Shown: piece after piece, positions 52,862 to 60,116 of the stretch
Layout of the letters: each line of letters starts with the position of its first letter
Numbering within the stretch: position 1 is the stretch's first letter
Source: Haloprofundus halobius
GTDB lineage: Archaea > Halobacteriota > Halobacteria > Halobacteriales > Haloferacaceae
Assembly (NCBI RefSeq): GCF_020097835.1
Contig: NZ_CP083666.1
Location: 2,728,001 to 2,792,000, forward strand
DNA length: 64,000 nucleotides
Reading direction: 5' to 3'
Translations under genes and position numbers: made by a program
The notes under the pieces: model-generated
Told to the model about the DNA's origin: nothing
What the model saw: the letters and a program-made list of their open reading frames with translations, nothing else
Database searches by the model: none

Positions 52862-53290
52862 ATGGCCGAGTTTCCGGACGAGCGTCAACTCGTAATGGAG
52901 GTGCGCTCCCAGTTGGAGCAGTGGACGAACAGCGCCCGTAGAGAGGCGTACGCCGAACTGTTCGAGGGCGACGACCCGCTTCTCACCGCCGAGGAGCGAC
53001 AGTTGCTCGATACGCTCGATTCGGCGATGGAGCGGGCAGGCGGCGACGGTCTCTGGGGAACCGACCAGTACGGCGTCCACACGGCAGGTACCGGGAGTTC
53101 CGACGCCTCGATCGGCGTCGTCTGTGTCTACCACCCGCAGATAACCGACGACTCCGTCCTCCGGGGGCGAGAGGGTCTCGACGACGAGACGGAGGAGCGA
53201 CTCAACGCGGCGCTCTGGACGTACAGCGAACGCGTCGCGGAACTCGTCGAGCGAGAACTCGACGCGTACGTCGAGCGAAAGGGGAGATAA
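52862..53290 (+). CDS. haloarchaeal protein of unknown function
   Basis: A 142-aa acidic protein. N-terminal helix FPDERQLVMEVRSQLEQWTN; middle TAEERQLLDTLDSAMERAGGDGLWGTDQYGV; C-terminal helix ERLNAALWTYSERVAELVERELDA. There is no TM, Cys or nucleotide motif. The ATG at 52862 follows a weak CTCTATAG box very closely. It looks conserved in haloarchaea from memory, but I cannot name a reliable family. Confidence 0.65.
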   Translation: MAEFPDERQLVMEVRSQLEQWTNSARREAYAELFEGDDPLLTAEERQLLDTLDSAMERAGGDGLWGTDQYGVHTAGTGSSDASIGVVCVYHPQITDDSVLRGREGLDDETEERLNAALWTYSERVAELVERELDAYVERKGR

Positions 53291-53411
53291 CGCCGTCTCG
53301 GACGGCGTCTGTTCGAGAGGAAGAGAGAGCAGACCGGCTTCCGGCCGCCAACGTCCGAGTGCTCGAACTCGGACCGTCCGACTTTTGCAGTCCGCCCGCC
53401 GACTGCCGCGT

Positions 53412-53732
53412 ATGACCGACTTCGACCCCGAGAAGTTCGAGGACAAGTACGTGCACTACTTCCCGCAGCTCCAACGCGCGTACAAGAGCGCGTTCGAGAC
53501 GATGAACGAGGAGTACGACTCGACGCTCATCCACGGCATCGACCAGGAGATTCTCAACGAGTCCGAGCCGTTTTTCGAGGACGGACGGTTCCGCATCCAG
53601 TTGCCGGAGAACCCCCACGACCGGTTGACGAGCGTCGTCGTCGACGATGAGAAACTGAACGCGACGTTGGAGCGGTACGTCGAGGAGTTGGAGGCGGAGC
53701 ATCACCGGGTGTTCGGCGTCGAACGGCGCTGA
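53412..53732 (+). CDS. DUF5783-like protein
   Basis: A 106-aa acidic protein: FDPEKFEDKYVHYFPQLQRAY then FETMNEEYDSTLIHGIDQEILNESEP and a C-terminal helix LERYVEELEAEHHRVFG. This matches the haloarchaeal DUF5783 pattern I recall. No known motif. It lies 63 bp upstream of nifU on the same strand. Function unknown. Confidence 0.75.
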   Translation: MTDFDPEKFEDKYVHYFPQLQRAYKSAFETMNEEYDSTLIHGIDQEILNESEPFFEDGRFRIQLPENPHDRLTSVVVDDEKLNATLERYVEELEAEHHRVFGVERR

Positions 53733-53795
53733 TTTCACCAGCCGGCGGCCGAATCGAACCAAAGGCATAAGACGCCACACCGCCAAACCGCGGAC

Positions 53796-54164
53796 ATGAG
53801 CACGGAGCCACAGGACGCCGACGACGACCTCAAAGAGCGCGTTACCAACTTCCTGCGCCGCAACTTCCCGCAGATCCAGATGCACGGCGGCAGCGCCGCC
53901 ATCCAGCACCTCGACCGCGAGAGCGGCGAGGTGAGCATCGCCCTCGGCGGTGCCTGCTCGGGGTGCGGTATCTCGCCGATGACCATCCAGGCCATCAAGA
54001 GCCGGATGGTCAAAGAGATCCCCGAGATCAACAAGGTCAACGCCGACACCGGTATGGGTGGCGACGGGATGGGCGGCGACGGCGGCATGAGCCCGTCGTT
54101 CCCCGGCGAGACGACCAGCGACGACGACGGCGGCAGCGACGAAGGCCCGCAGGCCCCCTTCTAA
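53796..54164 (+). CDS. NifU-type Fe-S carrier (Nfu)
   Basis: A 122-aa protein with the NifU C-terminal domain: the helical start LKERVTNFLRRNFPQIQMHGG, and the cluster-binding CSGCG in ALGGACSGCGISPMTIQAIK. The C-terminus is a low-complexity Gly/Met/Asp tail (DTGMGGDGMGGDGGM) that is unusual. It probably ferries 4Fe-4S clusters made with SufS and SufU. CATAAGA (53768) may serve as the promoter. Confidence 0.9.
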   Translation: MSTEPQDADDDLKERVTNFLRRNFPQIQMHGGSAAIQHLDRESGEVSIALGGACSGCGISPMTIQAIKSRMVKEIPEINKVNADTGMGGDGMGGDGGMSPSFPGETTSDDDGGSDEGPQAPF

Positions 54165-54248
54165 CTCCGATTTCGGGTCGCGGTAGCGTCGGCTTAGCGC
54201 GCGGAAACATACCCGTGTTTTATTCTCTTCACGGACGGAGAGGGAGGT

Positions 54249-55796
54249 ATGAGCGACGAGTCTCCCGCGAACGTGTTGTTCGTGGTGATGGACACGGTTC
54301 GGAAGGACCACCTGACGCCGTATGGCTACGAGCGACCCACGACACCCGGCCTCGAAGCGTTCGCCGAGGAGTCGACGGTGTTCGACCAAGCCGTCGCCCC
54401 CGCGCCGTGGACGCTCCCCGTCCACGCGTCGATGTTCACCGGGATGTACCCGAGTCGGCACGGTGCCGATCAGGAGACGCCGTATCTCGACGGCGTGACG
54501 ACGCTCGCCGAAACGGTGTCCGCAGCGGGCTACGACACGGCCTGCTACTCCTCGAACGCGTGGATCACGCCGTACACCCACCTCACCGATGGATTCGACG
54601 ACCAGAACAACTTCTTCGAGGTGATGCCCGGTGACCTCCTCTCGGGTCCGCTGGCGAAGGCGTGGAAGACGCTCAACGACAACGAACGGCTCCGTACCGT
54701 CGCCGACAAGCTAGTGAGTTTGGGCAACACCGCCCACGAGTATCTCGCCGACGGCGAGGGCGCGGACTCGAAGACGCCCGCCGTCATCGACCAGACGATG
54801 GAGTTCATCGAGGAGAGCGACCGATCGTTCGCCTTCATCAACCTGATGGACGCCCACCTGCCGTACCACCCGCCGAAAGAGTACAAAGAGAAGTTCGCCC
54901 CCGGCGTCGACTCGACAGAGGTCTGCCAGAACTCCAAGGAGTACAACTCCGGCGCGCGCGACATCACCGACAGCGAGTGGGAGGACATCCGCGGGCTGTA
55001 CGACGCCGAAATCGCCCACATCGACGACCAACTGACCCGCCTGTTCGACTGGCTGAAGGAGACCGACCGCTGGGACGACACGATGGTCGTCGTCTGCGCG
55101 GACCACGGCGAACTCCACGGCGAGCACGACATCTACGGCCACGAGTTCTGCCTCTACGACCCGCTCATCAACGTCCCGCTGATGGTCAAGCATCCGGAAC
55201 TCGGCACCGGACGCCGCGAGGACCAGGTCGAGTTGGTCGACCTCTACCATACCGTCTTGGACGCGCTCGACGTCGAAGGTGGCACGCCCGCGTCGCCCGG
55301 TGAAGACGTGGTCGCCCGCGACCGAACTCGGTCGCTGCTCTCCGCGTCCTACCGCGAGTTCGCGGACGCCGACTCGCCGGACCCCGGACAGAGGGGGTCG
55401 CCCGACGGCGAGTACGCGTTCGTCGAGTATTCGAGACCGATCGTCGAACTCAAACAGTTAGAGGAGAAGGCGAAAGCCGCCGGAATCACGCTCCCGGAGG
55501 ACTCGCGCTTCTACTCACGGATGCGCGCCGCCCGCAGACCGGACGCGAAGTACGTCCGCATCGACCGCATCCCCAACGAGGCGTATCGTCTGGACGAGGA
55601 CCCCGGGGAGCTGACGAACCTCGCCGGAAAGGGCGACGAGAAGATAGAAGCCACCGAGCAGGCGCTCGCCCGCTTCGAGGAGGCCGCCGGGGGCGCGTGG
55701 ACCGGCGCTGACGACGTGGCGGTCACCGACGACGCGCTCGACGACATGGACGACACGACCCAAGAACGGCTTCGGGACCTCGGCTACATGGAGTGA
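54249..55796 (+). CDS. sulfatase/alkaline-phosphatase superfamily enzyme
   Basis: A 515-aa member of the sulfatase family. Metal-binding DTVRKDHLTPYGYERPT is at residues 15-31, and CADHGELHGEHD and GHEFCLYDPLINVPL follow in the C-half. The usual Cys or Ser nucleophile motif (C/S-x-P-x-R) is replaced by TLPVHASMFTG, with Thr55 and His59, so it is not a formylglycine-type sulfatase. Thr may act as nucleophile, as in phosphotransferases. A TTTTA box (about 54215) lies 30 nt upstream. Function uncertain. Confidence 0.82.
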   Translation: MSDESPANVLFVVMDTVRKDHLTPYGYERPTTPGLEAFAEESTVFDQAVAPAPWTLPVHASMFTGMYPSRHGADQETPYLDGVTTLAETVSAAGYDTACYSSNAWITPYTHLTDGFDDQNNFFEVMPGDLLSGPLAKAWKTLNDNERLRTVADKLVSLGNTAHEYLADGEGADSKTPAVIDQTMEFIEESDRSFAFINLMDAHLPYHPPKEYKEKFAPGVDSTEVCQNSKEYNSGARDITDSEWEDIRGLYDAEIAHIDDQLTRLFDWLKETDRWDDTMVVVCADHGELHGEHDIYGHEFCLYDPLINVPLMVKHPELGTGRREDQVELVDLYHTVLDALDVEGGTPASPGEDVVARDRTRSLLSASYREFADADSPDPGQRGSPDGEYAFVEYSRPIVELKQLEEKAKAAGITLPEDSRFYSRMRAARRPDAKYVRIDRIPNEAYRLDEDPGELTNLAGKGDEKIEATEQALARFEEAAGGAWTGADDVAVTDDALDDMDDTTQERLRDLGYME

Positions 55797-55806
55797 AGTC
55801 CGGAGA

Positions 55807-56703
55807 TTAGCGCAACCCTCGTCCCGCTTCCCACGCCCGCAACAGCGCCGCGAGCGTCCGGTTCGTCGGCACGTCGAGTCGGTGCCGTTCGGCGCGAGCG
55901 ACGACTTCTCCCGAGATGGCGTCGACCTCGGTCCGTCGCCCGGCGTCGACGTCCTGGAGCATCGACGACCGGTTCTCTGCCGTCGCGTCGACGACCCGCG
56001 AGAGCGCGGTTCGGGCGCGTCGATTCGGGAGCGAGACACCTTCCGCGCGGGCGACGCGGGCCGTCTCGCGTGCTGCGTCGTGCGCCAGCTCCGCGGCATC
56101 GCCGTCGACGAGCGCTCCGTTTTCGACCCGTGCGAGCGCCGTCACCGCGTTGATACCGGCGTTGACGGCGAGTTTCGTCCACCGACGCCGCGGCATATCC
56201 GTGGCGACGAGCGTATCGAGACTGGCAGCGCGGAACGCTCGTCCGACTCGCTCGGCGACCGGGTCGGGGCCGCCGTCGAGCGAGCCGAGGGTGACCTGTC
56301 CGACGCCCGTGCACTCGACATGACCGGGTTCGAGCAGTCGTGCGCCGTACGTGGCGGTGCCCGCCAACACGGACGCGTCAAGTCCGTCGGCGAGTATCTC
56401 CTCGGTGAGGCCGTTCTGTAGCGAGAGCACAGCGTGAAAATCACCGGTGGCGAGCGCTCTCGCCGCATCGTCGGTGTCGAACGCCTTCACCGTCACGAGC
56501 GCGAGGTCCGCCGAGAGGTTCGTGCCGTCTGTCGTCGCCTCGGGTGTGATGTGGGCCTCGATGGCGCCGGTGATTTGGAGTCCCGACTCGCGAACGCGAC
56601 TCGCGTGCGGGTCGCGGGCGACGAGTGTCACGTCGTGGACACGGGCGAGCAACCCACCGACGAGACTACCGAGACTCCCCGCGCCGAAGACGACAACGTG
56701 CAT
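55807..56703 (-). CDS. 2-dehydropantoate 2-reductase-like protein
   Basis: A 298-aa ketopantoate reductase family protein, possibly PanE of pantothenate/CoA synthesis. NADPH loop VFGAGSLGSLVGGLLA is at residues 5-20; LVTVKAFDTDDAARAL and LSLQNGLTEEIL follow. The catalytic Lys is in TKLAVNAGINAVTAL near 178, and SSMLQDVDAGRRTEVDAISG near 245 is the C-domain signature. TATA box GATAAAAA (56725-56732) is 22-29 nt upstream. Confidence 0.88.
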   Translation of the reverse strand: MHVVVFGAGSLGSLVGGLLARVHDVTLVARDPHASRVRESGLQITGAIEAHITPEATTDGTNLSADLALVTVKAFDTDDAARALATGDFHAVLSLQNGLTEEILADGLDASVLAGTATYGARLLEPGHVECTGVGQVTLGSLDGGPDPVAERVGRAFRAASLDTLVATDMPRRRWTKLAVNAGINAVTALARVENGALVDGDAAELAHDAARETARVARAEGVSLPNRRARTALSRVVDATAENRSSMLQDVDAGRRTEVDAISGEVVARAERHRLDVPTNRTLAALLRAWEAGRGLR

Positions 56704-56772
56704 ACCGCCCCTCTCGGAGCGGGCGATAAAAAGGCGTTCAGTCCGCGAGTCGGCCGCGGGTCGACGGCGAAC

Positions 56773-57102
56773 TCAGTCCTCCGTCCAGTAGTAGAGGTCC
56801 TCTTTCGGCGACCCGCAGTTCGGACACTGGTCCGGGAGACCGTCGTCGATTGCGCCCATCTCGCCGCACTCGGTGCAGCGCCACATGAGGTAGCCCTCGC
56901 CGAACTCCTGGCCGACGCGGGCGTGTTCGACGCTCAACGCCTCCACTCCCTCGCGCATCGTCACGTAGAAGCCGCCCTCGTCGAAGCCGCGAATCGTCCC
57001 GAGTTCGTTACCGTCCTCGTCGTAGACGGGTTCGCCCAGGTCGAGTCGTTCGAGGTCCGATTCGGATACGTCGTCGGGGGTCTCGCCACCATCTCCAACC
57101 AT
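56773..57102 (-). CDS. PRC-barrel-like protein with rubredoxin-type zinc ribbon
   Basis: A 109-aa protein with two parts. The N-half (GEPVYDEDGNELGTIRGFDEGGFYV) is PRC-barrel-like. The C-half has CTECGEMG near residue 78 and CPNCGSPKEDLYYW at the end, which is a rubredoxin-like zinc ribbon. It resembles the haloarchaeal DUF7130 type from memory. The TATA-like GATAAAAT (57126-57133) lies about 25 nt upstream of the ATG at 57102. Confidence 0.75.
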   Translation of the reverse strand: MVGDGGETPDDVSESDLERLDLGEPVYDEDGNELGTIRGFDEGGFYVTMREGVEALSVEHARVGQEFGEGYLMWRCTECGEMGAIDDGLPDQCPNCGSPKEDLYYWTED

Positions 57103-57185
57103 ATTCGAACGTTCGGCGGCGACGGGGATAAAATTCTGTGACGATACCGTGAGGCCCGTTCGCTCCACGGCGCGTCGTCTCGTCC

Positions 57186-58028
57186 TCACTCCGGCGGCGC
57201 GTCCCACTCCTCGCCGTCGTCTCGTGGCTCGTAGCCGACCGTCTCACGGGCGTGGTCCAGGTCGTCGAGCCAGCGTCGGTCATTGCCGCTCACACCGTAG
57301 AAGTGGTCCCACTCGACGGTGTCGTCGCGGAGACAGCAGTCGACCAACTGCGCGAGGTCGCGCCGGGACTGCCACAGCCCCTTGAGTCGGGCGACCTGCT
57401 CCTCGTAGGCGTCGCTGCCGCGTTCCCACCGGCCGTCGTCGACGCCGCGCTCGGCGTCGCCGTAGGGGTGGTCGTACTCGGGCGCGCGGACGGAGCCGAT
57501 TCGGAGCGCGTAGAATCGGATGCCGTGAGCCTCTGCGGCGAGGCGACCGAGGTCCTCGCCGTAGCTCTTCGTCAACCCGTAGCGCGAGTCTGGACGGTGT
57601 GGTTCGGTGTGGTCGGCTCTCACTCCGCGGTCGTGGTACACCTCGGGTGCGTTCCGCACTTCGACCATGCCGACGGCGTGGTTCGAGGAGGCGAAGACGA
57701 TGCTGTCGAGGTCGGCGTCGACGGCCGCCCCGTAGACGTTGTGGAGCGCTTCGAGGTTGTCAGCGACCGGATCGGACCAGCCGAGTTCGCGCGAGTCATG
57801 TCCGCCCGTCCCCGGAACGAGGGCCAGGTGAACGACGGCGTCCTGTCCCTCGAAGTGCGGACGAATAGCGTCGTAGTCGCGCACGTCGGCGACGACGCTC
57901 TCGTGGGGGCCCTCGTCGTCTCCGGCTTCGACGTCGAGCAGCGTGAACTCGTACGATCCGTCGTCGCCGAGGTGGTCGGTGATCGCCGTCCCGACGACGC
58001 CGTGGCCGCCGGTGATGAGCACGTCCAT
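57186..58028 (-). CDS. NAD-dependent SDR, uronate dehydrogenase/Azf-like
   Basis: A 280-aa extended SDR: MDVLITGGHGVVGTAI at the N-terminus, VFASSNHAVGMVEV with the catalytic Ser region, and YGLTKSYGEDLGRLAAE with YxxxK near residue 150. IRFYALRIGSVR after it matches the uronate dehydrogenase group. The archaeal NAD-dependent glucose-6-phosphate dehydrogenase (Azf) belongs to the same branch, so either activity is possible. Not in an operon; the amidase downstream of it in the map is separate. Confidence 0.78.
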   Translation of the reverse strand: MDVLITGGHGVVGTAITDHLGDDGSYEFTLLDVEAGDDEGPHESVVADVRDYDAIRPHFEGQDAVVHLALVPGTGGHDSRELGWSDPVADNLEALHNVYGAAVDADLDSIVFASSNHAVGMVEVRNAPEVYHDRGVRADHTEPHRPDSRYGLTKSYGEDLGRLAAEAHGIRFYALRIGSVRAPEYDHPYGDAERGVDDGRWERGSDAYEEQVARLKGLWQSRRDLAQLVDCCLRDDTVEWDHFYGVSGNDRRWLDDLDHARETVGYEPRDDGEEWDAPPE

Positions 58029-58103
58029 ACGCTATCAGGGACTCACCACGCCATAGTCTCTCGGGCAGGGCGTCGGGAGGAAAAAGCCGAGCAGGTACAG
58101 GAT

Positions 58104-59561
58104 TCAGTCGCCGGTGACGCCGGGTTTGGGACCGAGGCGAGCCATCGACCCGGTATCGAACTCGCCGACCAGGTCGGTGTAGTCGACGTGGTCGGTCCGC
58201 GACTGGTACTCCTCGGCGAGCGCCAGGACCACCTGATCGTCGTACGCGCGCCCGACGATCTCGATACTCGTCGGGAGGTTTCGTTCGCCGAACCCGTTCG
58301 GGACGGCGACGCCGGGCAGGCCCGCGACGTTCGACGCCGCGCCCATCGAGGTGCTGCTGAACTCCGCGAAGTAATCGACGAACGGCGACCCGAGCGGACT
58401 GGCGACCGTCGCCCGCGTCGGGACGACGACGGCGTCGTAGGGTTCGAGCGTCTCGTCCAACTCGCGCTGGGCGATGGTCCGAACGCGGTTCGCAGTGATG
58501 TAGTCCTCCGCGAGGACGGCCTGCTGGGCGTAGCCGCCGATTCGGGAGGCTTCGTTCGTGAGTTCGAGCGCGTCGCCGCGGGCGACGAACTCCGCGAACG
58601 CCGACGCCGACTCGGCGTCGATGACGGTGCCCGCGACGGATGCGTACGGGATGTCCGGCAGCGAAATCTCCTCGACGTCGGCGAACTCGGCGAACGTCTC
58701 GACCGACTGCCGGTAGTTCTCGCGGACGGCTGGCTGTTCGTTCTCGCCCGCGCTCGACAGCACGGCGATTCTGATTTTGCCCCGTAGCCGGGCGGGCGGT
58801 TTCGTGGGCGAGCGTTCGGTCGTACTCGGGTCGCGTTCGTCGCACCCGGCGATGGCGCGGTAGACGAGGTCACAGCCCCGTGCGGAGCGACAGAGCGGGC
58901 CGAGTTTGTCCATCGTGTACGACAGCGCCATCGCGCCGTATCGACTCACCCGACCGTAGGTCGGACGAAAGCCAGAGATACCGCTGAACGCCGCCGGGGT
59001 GGTGATGGAGCCGAACGTCTCGCTGCCGACGGCGAAGCCGACGAGACCGGCTGCAACGGTCGCCCCGGGACCGCTGGAGGAGCCGCCGGCCCACGCGTCG
59101 GTGTTCCACGGATTGGCCGTCGGCCCGGTGAAGGAGGCGTCCGCCGAATCGTAGACGAACCCACCGGCGAGTTCGATCATCGCCAGTTTGGCGACGAGAA
59201 CCGCACCGGCCGTTTCGAGGCGCTCGACGACAGTCGCGTCGTAGTCGAACCGTTGGTCGCGGAGCGGTGCGGCGCCCCACGTTGTCGGATACCCCTCCGC
59301 CGCCAGCAGGTCTTTTGCGCCGTACGGAATGCCGAGCAGCGGACGGTCCTCGCCCCCGCCATCGGCCAGTTCCTCGTCGGCTCGGTCGGCCGCTTCGAGC
59401 GCGCGCTCCTCGGTGACGGTGACGACGGCGTTCAGGTCGTCGCCGACGGTCCGCAGTCGTTCGATGTACGCCTCTGTCAACTCGCGCGACGTGAACTCGC
59501 CGTTTCGGAGTCCCTCGCCGAGTTCCTCGACGGTCGAGAAGAGGACCTCGTCGTCGACCAT
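58104..59561 (-). CDS. amidase signature family hydrolase
   Basis: A 485-aa amidase. The catalytic Lys is in IPYGAKDLLAAEG near residue 80. The Ser/Gly-rich signature is AGGSSSGPGATVAAGLVGFAVGSETFGS near 150-178, with cis-Ser and nucleophile Ser in the expected places. It is not GatA, which has different C-terminal features, so it probably hydrolyses a small amide. The start codon overlaps the upstream Tat-protein stop by one base, indicating coupling. Confidence 0.88.
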   Translation of the reverse strand: MVDDEVLFSTVEELGEGLRNGEFTSRELTEAYIERLRTVGDDLNAVVTVTEERALEAADRADEELADGGGEDRPLLGIPYGAKDLLAAEGYPTTWGAAPLRDQRFDYDATVVERLETAGAVLVAKLAMIELAGGFVYDSADASFTGPTANPWNTDAWAGGSSSGPGATVAAGLVGFAVGSETFGSITTPAAFSGISGFRPTYGRVSRYGAMALSYTMDKLGPLCRSARGCDLVYRAIAGCDERDPSTTERSPTKPPARLRGKIRIAVLSSAGENEQPAVRENYRQSVETFAEFADVEEISLPDIPYASVAGTVIDAESASAFAEFVARGDALELTNEASRIGGYAQQAVLAEDYITANRVRTIAQRELDETLEPYDAVVVPTRATVASPLGSPFVDYFAEFSSTSMGAASNVAGLPGVAVPNGFGERNLPTSIEIVGRAYDDQVVLALAEEYQSRTDHVDYTDLVGEFDTGSMARLGPKPGVTGD

Positions 59562-59968
59562 CAGTCCTCACCCCGGTACGGCTCGAACGTGTACGCCGGG
59601 TCGGTGGTGTACGCGAGGTCGAACTCGCCGACGGCCTCGCCGGAGGCGAGAATCCCCGCTATGCGCTCGCGAACGGCGTCGAGTTGGTCGTCGCTCAACT
59701 GGTCGCCGTAGTTCGCTTCGATATAGGCGAGGAGGGCGTCGGTTCCGACCGGAACGTCCCCCTCTTGGGCGGCGTTGTCGGCGTCGTCGGCGTCGCAAGC
59801 GTCACCGCCATCAGCATCGTCGTCCTTCGCGGCAGCGACTGATTCGGCGGAACCGACGAAACCCGCGGCCGCGAGTGCTCCCAACACGGTTCGCCGCCGC
59901 AGTCCAGTGGGTGCTTTTCGGGAGTTCGTCTCTCGGTGCGTGTACGTCGGGTCGTGAAACCGTGTCAT
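59561..59968 (-). CDS. small Tat-exported protein coupled to the amidase
   Basis: A 135-aa protein with a twin-arginine-like signal (GLRRRTVLGALAAAGFVGSAE) at about 22-45, then an acidic linker (DDDADGGDACDADDADN). The short folded end LLAYIEANYGDQLSDDQLDAVRERIAG and FDLAYTTDPAYTFEPYRGED follow. Such a C-terminus resembles the N-terminal region of some secreted amidases, so the pair may be a split two-part enzyme. The amidase itself has no signal. One-base overlap. Confidence 0.75.
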   Translation of the reverse strand: MTRFHDPTYTHRETNSRKAPTGLRRRTVLGALAAAGFVGSAESVAAAKDDDADGGDACDADDADNAAQEGDVPVGTDALLAYIEANYGDQLSDDQLDAVRERIAGILASGEAVGEFDLAYTTDPAYTFEPYRGED

Positions 59969-60116
59969 GCGTGCAAGTCTCTAGCGCAAGGAGGAGCGTA
60001 TTAGATTTTCCTGGAACCGAGAAATATAAATTTGAAACGTAGTTTGCTGGATATCTGGTTCGAAACGACTGGGAGAAACCGGCTCGGAGCGGAAAAAGGC
60101 GTGACGTCCCGCGTCG

